Below are positions 40,163 to 48,874 of a stretch of DNA of 64,000 nt, piece after piece. Within the stretch, counting starts at the first letter, position 1, and every line of letters starts with the position of its first letter. The DNA lies in NCBI RefSeq assembly GCF_014204915.1, contig NZ_JACHMH010000001.1, forward strand, positions 4,551,501-4,615,500, given 5' to 3'. The stretch comes from Crossiella cryophila (GTDB lineage Bacteria; Actinomycetota; Actinomycetes; Mycobacteriales; Pseudonocardiaceae). The notes below the pieces were generated by a model that saw nothing but the letters and a program-made list of their open reading frames with translations, ran no database searches and was not told where the DNA came from. Both the position numbers and the translations under genes were made by a program.

Positions 40163-43100
40163 TTACGGCGTTAGGAGGTCGTCCATGGCTCGGTAGATTC
40201 GCTTGTCTGACACCGGATAAGCCGTTCCCATGGATTGGGCGAAGTAGCTTACGCGGAGTTCTTCGATCATCCAGCGGATCTTGGCGAGGCCGGCTGCGGC
40301 CTGGGGGGCTTCCTTGCGTAGCTCCAGGTAGGCGCGATGGACTTCGGCGATCTGGGCTTCGAGTTCGGCGTCTCGGCGGGGGTTTTCGCGGAGTTTTTCC
40401 AGGCGGTGTTTGGCTGCTCGCAGGTAGCGGGGGAGGTGGGCCAGGCGGGACCAGCCGGTGGCGGTGACGAAACCCTTGTATACCAAGCCTGTTACCTGTT
40501 TGCGGACGTCGGGCGAGGGCACCGTTTCCAGTACGGCCTCTGCCTCGTGCCAGGCGAGCAGGGTGGCTTCTACGTGGCCTACCACCTCGAAGGTGGCCAG
40601 TTGCAGGCCGGAGCGGACGCCTTCGCGGAGCTTGGTGAAGCCTGGCTCGTCCCAGGCTGGGCCGCCGCCTGCGGCGATCAGTTTGTCCGAGGCCGCGTTG
40701 ATGCAGTCGGTCAGCAGGTCCGCCACGCCGCCGTGGGGGTTGCGGCTCAGGGTTAGTTTGGCCTGGTTGGTCAGGCCGCGTTGGAGCTGTTTTACGGGCG
40801 AGGGCACCGTTAGCAGGAGTAGGCGGCGGGTTCCTCGCCACATCGCTCGGCGTTGTTCGGCCGCGCTGTCGAGCATTCGGACCGCGACGCTGTCGGTTTC
40901 GTCGACCAGGGCGGGGTAGGCGGTGACGGTGAAGCCGTTTTGTTCCTGGGAGAAGGTTTTGGGGAGGGTGCCGATGGTCCAGTCGCGCAGGCCCTTGCGT
41001 TCCAGCTCGTTGCCCGCCTTGGACAGGGTTTTGCGGACCTGGGCGGTGAGTTTTCGTTTGAGGGCGGACAGGTCTTTGCCTTCGGCGAGGACCTTGTCGT
41101 GCTCGTCTACCACTCGGTAGGTGGTTTTGAGGTGGTCGGGGACCTGGTCGAGTTGCCAGGCTTCCCTGGGGACCTCGATCTTGGTGAGTTCGTAGAGGAT
41201 GTCCTCGATGGCGTCGAGCAGGTTGCCGTCTTCGGCGGTGATGCGGGCCAGCAGGGCCTCGGCCACGTCGGGGACGGGGACGAAGTTGCGGCGCAGGTTC
41301 TTGGGCAGCGACTTCAGCAGGGCTACGACGATGTCCTTGCGCAGTCCGGGAATGTGCCAGGCGAAGCCGTCGCCGCGGACCTGGTTCAGCACGCCGACCG
41401 GGATGTGCGCGGTGACGCCGTCGTCGCGGGTGCCCGGTTCGAAGCGGTAGGTCAGGGGGAGTCGGACGCCGCCCTGGCGCCAGTCGTCGGGGTAGTCCTT
41501 CTCGGTGATGGCGCCGGCGGTTTCGTTGATCAGGGCTTGTTTGTCGAAGGTCAGGAGTTCGGGAGTGTCCCGGCGGGTTTTCTTCCACCAGCTGTCGAAG
41601 TGCCTGCCGGAGACGACTTCCTTGCCGATGCGTTCGTCGTAGAAGGCGAACAGGGTTTCGTCGTCGACCAGGATGTCGCGGCGGCGGGCCCGGTCCTCCA
41701 GGGCCTCGACCTCGCCGAGTAGGGCTCGGTTGGCGTGGAAGAACTTGTGTGTGGTGTGCCAATCGCCTTCGACCAGGGCGTGCCGGATGAACAGTTCGCG
41801 GCTCAGGTCCGGGTCGATGCGGCCGTAGTTGACCTTGCGGTCGACGACCAGGGGGATTCCGTACAGGGTAACGCGTTCCACGGCCATGACCGCGCCCTGC
41901 TTCTTCTCCCAGTGCGGTTCGCTGTGGGTTCGCTTGACCAGGTGGCCCGCCAGCGGCTCCACCCACTCGGGTTCGATCCGGGCCGCGATCCGGCCCCACA
42001 GCCGGGAGGTCTCGACCAGTTCGGCGGCCATCACCCAGCGCGGGGGCTTCTTGAACAGCGCCGAACCCGGGAAGATCGCGAAGCGGGCACTGCGCGCGCC
42101 CAGGTACTCCTTCTTGCGTTCCTCCTGCAACCCGATGTGCGACAACAGCCCGGACAGCAGCGCGATGTGCACCTGCTGCTCGGGCGCGGGGTTGCTGTTC
42201 GGGGTGATGCCGAGCTGTTTGATCACCTGGCGCAGCTGGCTGTGGATGTCCTGCCACTCCCGCACCCGCAGGTAGTTCAGGTACTCCGCGCGGCACTGCT
42301 TGCGGAACCTGTTGCTGGACAACTCCTGCTGCTGCTCCCGCAGGTACTCCCACAGCTTGAGGTAGGCCAGGAAGTCCGAGGTCGGATCGCTGAAGCGGGC
42401 GTGCTTGCTGTCGGCGTCCTGCTGCTTGTCCACCGGGCGTTCGCGTGGGTCCTGAATGGACAGTGCGGCGGTGATCACCAACACCTCGCGCACACAGCCC
42501 AGGTCGTCCGCGGCCAGCACCATCCTGGCCAGCCGGGGGTCCACCGGGAGCTGGGACAGCTTGCGCCCCAACGGGGTCAGCCGCTTCTTGTGATCGTCCT
42601 GCTCCGGGTCGAGCGCGCCGAGTTCCTGCAACAGCTGCACGCCCGCGGTGATGTTGCGCGGGTCCGGCGGGTCGATGAACGGGAACGCGGCCAGGTCGCC
42701 AAGCCCCAGCGAGGTCATCTGCAGGATGACCGAGGCCAGGTTGGTGCGCAGGATCTCCGGGTCGGTGAACTCCGGGCGCGCCTCGAAGTCCTCCTCGCTG
42801 TACAGCCGGATGCAGATGCCCTCCGACACCCGGCCGCAGCGACCCTTGCGCTGGTTGGCCGATGCCTGCGAGACCGGTTCGATCGGCAGCCGCTGCACCT
42901 TGGTGCGGTGGGAGTACCGGGAGATCCGCGCGGTGCCGGGGTCGATCACGTACTTGATGCCGGGCACGGTCAGCGAGGTCTCGGCCACGTTGGTGGCCAG
43001 CACGATCCGCCGTCCGGTGTGGGACTGGAACACCCGGTGCTGCTCGGCCGCGGACAGCCGCGCGTACAGCGGCACCACCTCGGTGTTGCGCAGCTCCCGC

Positions 43101-44047
43101 TTCTCCAGCGCGTCCGCGGTGTCCCGGATCTCCCGCTCGCCGCTGAGGAAGACCAGGATGTCGCCCGGCCCCTCCAGCAGCAGCTCGTCCACCGCGTCGG
43201 AGATCGCGGTGACCTGGTCCCGGTCGCTGTCGTCGGCCTCGCTGTCCGGGTCGATGATCGGCCGGTACCGCGTCTCCACCGGGTAGGTGCGGCCGGAGAC
43301 CTCGATGATCGGCGCGTCGCCGAAGTGCCGGGAGAAGCGCTCCGGGTCGATGGTCGCGGAGGTGATGATCACCTTGAGGTCGGGGCGGCGGGGCAGCAGC
43401 TGGGCCAGGTAGCCGAGCAGGAAGTCCACGTTGAGGCTGCGCTCGTGCGCCTCGTCGATGATCAGCGTGTCGTAGCGGGACAGCGTCCGGTCGTTCTGGA
43501 TCTCGGCCAGCAGGATGCCGTCGGTCATCAGCTTGACCAGGGTGTCCGTGCTGGACTGGTCGGTGAAGCGGACCTGGTAGCCCACGGTCTCGCCCAGTGA
43601 GGTGCCCAGTTCCTCGGCGATCCGCTCGGCCACCGTGCGCGCGGCCAGCCGCCGCGGCTGGGTGTGCCCGATCAGCCCCTGCACCCCGCGCCCCAGCTCC
43701 AGGCAGATCTTGGGCAGCTGGGTGGTCTTGCCGGACCCGGTCTCCCCGGCGACGATCACCACCTGGTTGTCCCGGACCGCGGCCAGGATCTCGTCCTTGC
43801 GCTGGCTGACCGGCAGCAGCTCCGGATAGCGGATCTTCGGCCGGGAGTTGCGCCGGTTCTCGATCCGGATCTCCGCGGCGGCGACCTCGGCGGCGAGTTC
43901 CGCGGTGACCGCGGCGCGTTTCCCGGTGTCCCGCAGCTTGCGGGCGTTCTCGACACGACGGCGCAACCGACGCTGATCACGCAGCATCAGCTCGGGAAGG
44001 CGGTCGTGGAGTTCGGTGAGCGAAGGGCTCACAAGCGGCGTACCCAT
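40163..44047 (-). CDS. hrpA: ATP-dependent RNA helicase HrpA
   Basis: A 1294-residue DEAH-box helicase, the normal HrpA length. Walker A GETGSGKTTQ near residue 101, DEAH in LIIDEAHERSLN, SAT in VIITSATIDPERF, and motif VI QRKGRCGRVSEG are intact. The helicase core is followed by the ratchet/OB region and the DUF3418 C-terminal domain (WWKKTRRDTPELLTFDKQALI onward). HrpA resolves stalled ribosomes and remodels mRNA. Codon use changes within the gene: the C-terminal half (about 40163-41900) has many G- and T-ending codons while the N-terminal half is strongly C/G-ending. Confidence 0.93.
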   Translation of the reverse strand: MGTPLVSPSLTELHDRLPELMLRDQRRLRRRVENARKLRDTGKRAAVTAELAAEVAAAEIRIENRRNSRPKIRYPELLPVSQRKDEILAAVRDNQVVIVAGETGSGKTTQLPKICLELGRGVQGLIGHTQPRRLAARTVAERIAEELGTSLGETVGYQVRFTDQSSTDTLVKLMTDGILLAEIQNDRTLSRYDTLIIDEAHERSLNVDFLLGYLAQLLPRRPDLKVIITSATIDPERFSRHFGDAPIIEVSGRTYPVETRYRPIIDPDSEADDSDRDQVTAISDAVDELLLEGPGDILVFLSGEREIRDTADALEKRELRNTEVVPLYARLSAAEQHRVFQSHTGRRIVLATNVAETSLTVPGIKYVIDPGTARISRYSHRTKVQRLPIEPVSQASANQRKGRCGRVSEGICIRLYSEEDFEARPEFTDPEILRTNLASVILQMTSLGLGDLAAFPFIDPPDPRNITAGVQLLQELGALDPEQDDHKKRLTPLGRKLSQLPVDPRLARMVLAADDLGCVREVLVITAALSIQDPRERPVDKQQDADSKHARFSDPTSDFLAYLKLWEYLREQQQELSSNRFRKQCRAEYLNYLRVREWQDIHSQLRQVIKQLGITPNSNPAPEQQVHIALLSGLLSHIGLQEERKKEYLGARSARFAIFPGSALFKKPPRWVMAAELVETSRLWGRIAARIEPEWVEPLAGHLVKRTHSEPHWEKKQGAVMAVERVTLYGIPLVVDRKVNYGRIDPDLSRELFIRHALVEGDWHTTHKFFHANRALLGEVEALEDRARRRDILVDDETLFAFYDERIGKEVVSGRHFDSWWKKTRRDTPELLTFDKQALINETAGAITEKDYPDDWRQGGVRLPLTYRFEPGTRDDGVTAHIPVGVLNQVRGDGFAWHIPGLRKDIVVALLKSLPKNLRRNFVPVPDVAEALLARITAEDGNLLDAIEDILYELTKIEVPREAWQLDQVPDHLKTTYRVVDEHDKVLAEGKDLSALKRKLTAQVRKTLSKAGNELERKGLRDWTIGTLPKTFSQEQNGFTVTAYPALVDETDSVAVRMLDSAAEQRRAMWRGTRRLLLLTVPSPVKQLQRGLTNQAKLTLSRNPHGGVADLLTDCINAASDKLIAAGGGPAWDEPGFTKLREGVRSGLQLATFEVVGHVEATLLAWHEAEAVLETVPSPDVRKQVTGLVYKGFVTATGWSRLAHLPRYLRAAKHRLEKLRENPRRDAELEAQIAEVHRAYLELRKEAPQAAAGLAKIRWMIEELRVSYFAQSMGTAYPVSDKRIYRAMDDLLTP

Positions 44048-44164
44048 ACTGGGACCCAGTTTAAGTGCCCGGCAAACGGTTTTCCCCGCTCACCCGGCGC
44101 ACGGTGGCGAAACCCACGCGACCGGGTAACCCGCACGTCACGCGGCGGGCCCAGGATCGGGGGC

Positions 44165-45244
44165 ATGCAGGACATCCCGGCCCCGCGCCGCACCGGCCGC
44201 TGGCCGTTCCGCCGTGGCTCGCCGCCCCCGCTCGCCGAGACGCTGTGGCGGATCCGGGTCACCGTGCCGGACACCCCTGGCGCGCTGGCCCGGCTGACCG
44301 CCCGGCTGGGCAGGCTGCGGGTCAACATCCTGGCCCTGGACGTGCATCCGCTGGCTGAGGGCGCGGTGGACGAGCTGGTCATCCGCGCACCCGCCGATCT
44401 CGCGGAGAACACGCTGGTCAACGCCCTGATCGAGGGTGGCGGCGGCGATGTGCGGGTGGCCCCGGCCGCGGTCAGCGCGCTGGCCGACGAACCGACCAGG
44501 GCGGTGCTGCTGGCGACCTGGCTGGCCGAGGATCCCGACGACCTGCCCAGGGTGCTGCACCAGCTGCTCAGCGGCGCCGAGCTGAGCTGGGTGGAGCACG
44601 AGCACACCGAGGCCCTCGACGGCGGCAGCCTGCGGTTGCGGCACCCCGACGGCGGCACCTTCCTGGCCGAACGCCCAGGGCTGGCCTTCACCCCTGCCGA
44701 GTTCGCCAGGGCCCGCGCGATGATCACCCTCGCGCACCGGCTGCCGCCCCCGCCTGGCCGGATGGTGCAGCTGGGCGAGCGCACCGCGGTGCTGCGCCGG
44801 GCCCGCCCGCAGGACCTGGACGGCCTGCTCGACCTGCACGCCCGCTGCTCGCCGGAGACCCTGCGCCGCCGCTACCTCGGCGCGCCGCAGACCAGCAGGC
44901 GAGCACTGCGCACCCTGGTCAGCCGCTGGTCCACGCACACCCTGCTGGCCCTGTGCGACACCGAGGTGGTCGGCACCGGCAGCGTGTTCTGGGACGGCGA
45001 CAGCGCCGAGGTGGCCTTCCTGGTCCGCGACGACTGGCAGAACCGCGGCCTGGGCCGGGAACTGCTGCGGCGGCTGGTGGACACGGCGGTGGCCGGTCAG
45101 GTGCGCTCGATCTGCCTGCACACCTACGCCGACAACACCGCCGTGCTGCACCTCGCACGCCTGCTGGGCCACCCGGTGCGGCGCAGCATCGCCGACGGGG
45201 TGCTCACCCTCGAACTGGCCCCGGCGGCCGCGGTCACCAGGTGA
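44165..45244 (+). CDS. ACT-domain plus GNAT acetyltransferase protein
   Basis: A 359-residue two-domain protein. Residues 30-110 form an ACT-like ligand-binding domain (LWRIRVTVPDTPGALARLTARLGRLRVNILALDVHPL). Residues 200-355 form a GNAT acetyltransferase, with the acetyl-CoA loop VRDDWQNRGLGRELLRRLVDTA and an N-terminal substrate part LRRARPQDLDGLLDLHARCSPETLRRRYLG. The ACT part may sense an amino acid and control acetylation of a protein or small molecule, as in actinobacterial lysine acetyltransferases. It overlaps the convergent P450 gene by 11 bases. Confidence 0.8.
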   Translation: MQDIPAPRRTGRWPFRRGSPPPLAETLWRIRVTVPDTPGALARLTARLGRLRVNILALDVHPLAEGAVDELVIRAPADLAENTLVNALIEGGGGDVRVAPAAVSALADEPTRAVLLATWLAEDPDDLPRVLHQLLSGAELSWVEHEHTEALDGGSLRLRHPDGGTFLAERPGLAFTPAEFARARAMITLAHRLPPPPGRMVQLGERTAVLRRARPQDLDGLLDLHARCSPETLRRRYLGAPQTSRRALRTLVSRWSTHTLLALCDTEVVGTGSVFWDGDSAEVAFLVRDDWQNRGLGRELLRRLVDTAVAGQVRSICLHTYADNTAVLHLARLLGHPVRRSIADGVLTLELAPAAAVTR

Positions 45245-46448
45245 TCGGCAGCTCCGCCACCCCGTACACGGCCTGGTAGGGCCGGAACCGGATCTGCTCG
45301 GCAGGCACGGCCAGCGCCAGGTTGGGAAAGCGGTCCAGCAGCGCGCGGAAGGCGGTGCGCATCTCCGCCCTGGCCAGCGGTGCGCCCAGGCAGTGGTGCG
45401 CGCCGTGCCCGAAGGCCAGGTGCGGGCGGGCCGGGCGGTCCAGGATCAGCTCGTCCGGGCGGTCCAGCAGCTCCGGGTCCCGGTTGGCGCTGGAGAGCAC
45501 GAACATGACCATGTCCCCGGTCTTGATCTGGTGGCCGTGCAGCTCGATGTCCTGGGCGGCGATCCGCGGCACCCCGGCGGCCACCACGCTGAGGTAGCGC
45601 ATCAGCTCCTCGACCGCGCTGTCGGTCTTGTCCGGGTTGGCGCGCAGCCAGGCGAGCTGCTCGGGGTGGGTGAGCAGCGCGTAGGTGCCGATGCCGAGCA
45701 TGTTCGAGGTGGTCTCGTGCCCGGCGAGCAGCAGCAGCGCGGCGATGTTGACCAGCTCGTCGTCGTCGACGGTGGCGCCGTGCTCGCGGACGAGCATGCC
45801 GATCAGGTCCTCGCCGGGGTCCACCCGCGCCCTGGTGACCAGCGAGCGCATGTACGCCTGGCTCTCCCTGGTCAGCTCGGCCCGCTCGGCCGGCGGCACC
45901 ATGGTGTCCATCTGCCGCTCGGAGCGGGCCTGGAACTCGGCCCGGTCGGCGTAGGGCACGCCGAGCAGTTCGCAGATCACCAGCGAGGGGATGGGCAGCG
46001 CGAAGTTGGCCACCAGGTCGGCGCCGCGGCCGAGCTTCTCCAGCAGGTCCAGGTGCTCCTGGACGATCGCGGTGATCCGGTCCTCCAGCCGCCGCATCCG
46101 GCGCATGGTGAACTCCGGCATCAGCAGCCTGCGCACCTGGGTGTGGTCCGGCGGGTCCATCACCAGGATGTTGGCCTTGCGGAGCCGGGCGGCCTCCTCG
46201 GCGGTCATGCCCACCGGCGGCGTGTTCCGCTCGCCCCTGGTCCGCGGGTCGTTGCTGAACTTGGTGTGATCGGCCAGCCCGGCCCGCACGTCCTCGTGCC
46301 GGGTGATGATCCAGGCATCGCCCCGGACCCCGAACATGTCCAGCTGGATCTTGCGGACCGCCTCGTCCCTGCGCACCCCGGTCAGTTCGGCCGAGGGTGA
46401 GAGTCCGTCCCGCGTCATGAACAGCGGGATCTCCACCGCGTTGGTCAT
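45234..46448 (-). CDS. Cytochrome P450
   Basis: A 404-residue soluble bacterial P450. The oxygen-activation motif is LLLAGHETTSNM in the I helix, the K-helix ExxR is EELMR, and the haem loop is FGHGAHHCLGAPLAR with the Cys ligand. Phrases such as MDPPDHTQVRRLLMPEFTMRRM and PSLVICELLGVPY are typical of CYP105/CYP107-like enzymes that hydroxylate antibiotics, terpenes or xenobiotics. No ferredoxin gene is adjacent. Its upstream region has CCCCCAAA and TTTGGGGG arms 36 bp apart. The gene is divergent from a membrane protein gene. Confidence 0.9.
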   Translation of the reverse strand: MTNAVEIPLFMTRDGLSPSAELTGVRRDEAVRKIQLDMFGVRGDAWIITRHEDVRAGLADHTKFSNDPRTRGERNTPPVGMTAEEAARLRKANILVMDPPDHTQVRRLLMPEFTMRRMRRLEDRITAIVQEHLDLLEKLGRGADLVANFALPIPSLVICELLGVPYADRAEFQARSERQMDTMVPPAERAELTRESQAYMRSLVTRARVDPGEDLIGMLVREHGATVDDDELVNIAALLLLAGHETTSNMLGIGTYALLTHPEQLAWLRANPDKTDSAVEELMRYLSVVAAGVPRIAAQDIELHGHQIKTGDMVMFVLSSANRDPELLDRPDELILDRPARPHLAFGHGAHHCLGAPLARAEMRTAFRALLDRFPNLALAVPAEQIRFRPYQAVYGVAELPITW

Positions 46449-46614
46449 GCCTTGCCCCCAAATGTCATTACGTTGTCTGGCTACCTAAGGTGCCACGTTT
46501 TGGGGGAGCTGTCTCTCCATCTCGGGAGGGAAGGGTGTCGTGCCAGCGGGTGAGCCCCGGCCGCCGGATCCGCGACACCGTGGCGGAGACACCGCGAACA
46601 CCCTGGGAGAAGTC

Positions 46615-47643
46615 ATGATCCGCTGGTCGGCGACCCTCTGGTCAGCGCTGTACGCGCTGGTCGCTTTGGGCTGGGTTCTCGGCGCGCCCGGCTACCCTTT
46701 CGGGCCGTCCGACCCCGCCGCGCACCTGTCCCCGCTGGGCGGCGTCCCCGCCTCGACCAGCGCCCCGCTGCTGGCCATCGGCATGGCGCTGGCCGCCGCG
46801 ATCGCCCTGCTGATGTCCCGCGGCGTCCGCACGGGCCGTCCGGTGCTGCTCACCCTGGCCTGGCTGATCACTGCGGTGCTGGCCCTGGTGCTCAACGACG
46901 GCCGGGTGCTGATGCTGATCGGCTACCTGCCGATCGTGCTCGTCGGCGGCCCACTGGGCCTGCTGCCGGTCTCGGCCTACCTCGACAAGTTCGACGGCCC
47001 CAACCTCAACCAGTTCGCCCTGGTCCTGGGCGTGTTGCTGTGGCTGGCCGCGACGCTGGACTACCAGCGGCGCACCGCGGACGCCTGCCTGAGCTGCGGC
47101 GTCGGCCCACGCCCGATGCCCCGCTGGGCCCGGCCGGAGGTCGCGGCCCGCTGGGGCAAGTGGTGCGCCTACCTGGCCTTCCTGGTGCCGCTGGCCTACG
47201 CGGTGACCCGGTGGGCCTGGTTCGGCGGGTTCACCCTGGGGCTGATCAGCGAGGAGTTCCTGCGCGAGGGACAGCAGAACGGGCTGTGGATCGCGGGGGC
47301 CGGGCTGGGCACCTTCGCCGCGGCGGGCGGGTTGCTGACGCTGGGGCTGGTGTACCGGTGGGGCGAGGTCTATCCGTTCTGGGTGCCGGGGTTGCGGGGC
47401 AAGCGGGTGTCGCCGTTGAGCGCGATCATCCCGGCGAGCGTGGTCGCGGTGATCGTGACGGCGGCGGGGATGGGTGTGTTCGTCGGGCTGGTGGGGCGGG
47501 TGGGGTTCAGCGAGTTCATCGTGAACCCGATGACGTTCTTCCCGTTCTGGGGGCTGGCGCTGGGGGCGGCGACGGTGGCGTATTTCCTGCGGCGGCGGGT
47601 GGAGTGCGGTCGGCATGAAGATCGTGTTTTGGTTGATCTGTGA
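46615..47643 (+). CDS. Polytopic membrane protein of unknown function
   Basis: A 342-residue protein with about eight hydrophobic segments, among them TLWSALYALVALGWVLGA, LLAIGMALAAAIALLMSRG, LLTLAWLITAVLALVLND and SAIIPASVVAVIVTAAGMGVFVGLVG. A soluble loop near residue 155 has DACLSCGVGPRPMPRW with two cysteines. I do not recognise a transporter family. ATG at 46615 with GGGAGAAG upstream is preferred; a GTG at 46540 with GGGAGGGAAGG is possible. It may be regulated with the divergent P450. Confidence 0.65.
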   Translation: MIRWSATLWSALYALVALGWVLGAPGYPFGPSDPAAHLSPLGGVPASTSAPLLAIGMALAAAIALLMSRGVRTGRPVLLTLAWLITAVLALVLNDGRVLMLIGYLPIVLVGGPLGLLPVSAYLDKFDGPNLNQFALVLGVLLWLAATLDYQRRTADACLSCGVGPRPMPRWARPEVAARWGKWCAYLAFLVPLAYAVTRWAWFGGFTLGLISEEFLREGQQNGLWIAGAGLGTFAAAGGLLTLGLVYRWGEVYPFWVPGLRGKRVSPLSAIIPASVVAVIVTAAGMGVFVGLVGRVGFSEFIVNPMTFFPFWGLALGAATVAYFLRRRVECGRHEDRVLVDL

Positions 47644-47702
47644 TTTCAGTGTCGACCGAAAAAAAGGGGCGCGAGCGAGAGAAGGCAAACGCCGGGAGGG
47701 GG

Positions 47703-47756
47703 CCAGGGCTGCCAGGGCTGCCAGGGCTGCCAGGGCTGCCAGGGCTGCCAGGGCTG
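47703..47756. repeat. Six perfect copies of the nonamer CCAGGGCTG
   Basis: 54 bp of exact head-to-tail 9-mers just upstream of the ArsR promoter region. No mismatch, so it is recent or actively maintained. It is not within a supportable gene. Confidence 0.9.
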
Positions 47757-47775
47757 GCGGCCGCCGCCTATCCGT

Positions 47776-47807
47776 TTAGCCTTTGCGCTAATTAGCTCCT
47801 GTGCTAA
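47776..47807. promoter_or_regulatory. Twin ArsR operators TTAGC-N6-GCTAA
   Basis: TTAGC-CTTTGC-GCTAA at 47776-47791 and TTAGC-TCCTGT-GCTAA at 47792-47807, directly adjacent, perfect arms. They end 10 bp before the ArsR start codon, so the regulator very likely represses itself and the following gene. Confidence 0.8.
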
Positions 47808-47816
47808 AAAGGAACC

Positions 47817-48149
47817 ATGTCCCACCCGGACCCCGACACCGAGGCCAGCGTCTTCCGCGCGCTGGCCGACTCCACCCGCCGCCAGATCCTGGAAGACCTC
47901 CGCGCCGGTGAACTCACCGCAGGCGAGATCGCCGCCCGGTTCACCATCAGCGGCCCGTCGATCTCCCGGCACCTGGGCGTGCTCAAGGCGGCCGGGCTGG
48001 TCCGGGAGCGGCGGCAGGCGAACCGGATCTTCTACGCCCTGGTCGAGGAGCGGCTCGCCCTCGGCGTGAACCGGTTTCTCAGCGCGGTGTGCCCGGAGCA
48101 GGCGCTGGTCCGCCATCGCCGCCGATCGAACCTGGAGGACCAGCCATGA
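47817..48149 (+). CDS. ArsR-family transcriptional regulator
   Basis: A 110-residue winged-helix repressor: VFRALADSTRRQILEDLRAGELTAGEIAARFTISGPSISRHLGVLKAAGLVRERRQANRIFYALV. No metal-binding cysteine motif (CxC) is seen, so it belongs to the non-metal group often paired with START or DUF2071 genes. AAGGA lies before the ATG. Its stop overlaps the ATG of the following gene. Confidence 0.88.
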   Translation: MSHPDPDTEASVFRALADSTRRQILEDLRAGELTAGEIAARFTISGPSISRHLGVLKAAGLVRERRQANRIFYALVEERLALGVNRFLSAVCPEQALVRHRRRSNLEDQP

Positions 48150-48874
48150 GGATGGCCAGTGTGGTGGCGCGGCGGTTGCTGGTGAACTACCGCGTCGACC
48201 CGGCTGTGGTGGCCAGGCTGCTGCCCGATCCGTTGCGGCCGCGGCTGGCCGGGGGCTGGGCGGTGGCGGGGATCTGCCTGGTCCGGCTCGCCCAGGTGCG
48301 GCCGGTGGGGTTGCCCGCGGCGCTCGGACTGCGGTCGGAGAACGCGGCGCACCGCTTCGCCGTCGAGTGGGACACCCCCGACGGCGTCCGCACCGGGGTT
48401 TACCTGCCGCGGCGGCACACCGACTCGGCGATCGCCGCGCTGGTCGGGGGACGGCTGTTCCCCGGCAGGCACCGGCTCGCGAAGTTCACCGTGCGGGAGA
48501 CCGCCAGGGAGCTGGAAATCGGCTGTGTCAGCGGGGATCGGCGGACCCGGGTGTGGGCGGACGTGCGACTGTCCGGGCGGTTCGGGCGCAGTGAGCTGTT
48601 CGGCGAACTCGACCAGGCAGCCGACTTCTTCACCTGCGGCAGCGGCTATTCCGCCACCCGCGACCCGCACCGCCTGGACGGGGTGGCCATGCAGGCCGAG
48701 CAATGGCGGTTCGAGCCGGTGGACCTGATCGGCGCCCGCTCCACCTTCTTCGACAGCCTGCCCGCCGGTTCGGCCGCCCTGGACCACGCCCTGCTGCTGC
48801 GCGACACCCCGGCCACCTGGACGCCGCTGCCCTCGCTGCGGGTCAGCTCAGCCGGACAGCCGGTGCAGGCGTAG
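48146..48874 (+). CDS. DUF2071-like protein (acetoacetate-decarboxylase-fold)
   Basis: A 242-residue protein: RRLLVNYRVDPAVVARLLPDPLRPRLAGGWAVAGICLVRLAQVRPVG at the start, then YLPRRHTDSAIAALVGGRLFPGRHRLAKF and a C-terminal EQWRFEPVDLIGARSTFFD. This resembles DUF2071 / YqjF proteins with an acetoacetate-decarboxylase-like barrel and no proven activity. It is translationally coupled to the ArsR gene (ATGA), so its expression should follow relief of ArsR repression. Confidence 0.7.
   Translation: MRMASVVARRLLVNYRVDPAVVARLLPDPLRPRLAGGWAVAGICLVRLAQVRPVGLPAALGLRSENAAHRFAVEWDTPDGVRTGVYLPRRHTDSAIAALVGGRLFPGRHRLAKFTVRETARELEIGCVSGDRRTRVWADVRLSGRFGRSELFGELDQAADFFTCGSGYSATRDPHRLDGVAMQAEQWRFEPVDLIGARSTFFDSLPAGSAALDHALLLRDTPATWTPLPSLRVSSAGQPVQA

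Noticed and set aside
42353-43600. Large plus-strand frames across hrpA and elsewhere
   Set aside because: They lie antisense to clear conserved genes and have composition typical of GC-rich shadow frames.
46615-48149. Arsenic resistance locus because of ArsR
   Set aside because: The ArsR protein has no CxC metal motif and no arsB, arsC or arsenite transporter is nearby; the partner is a DUF2071 protein.
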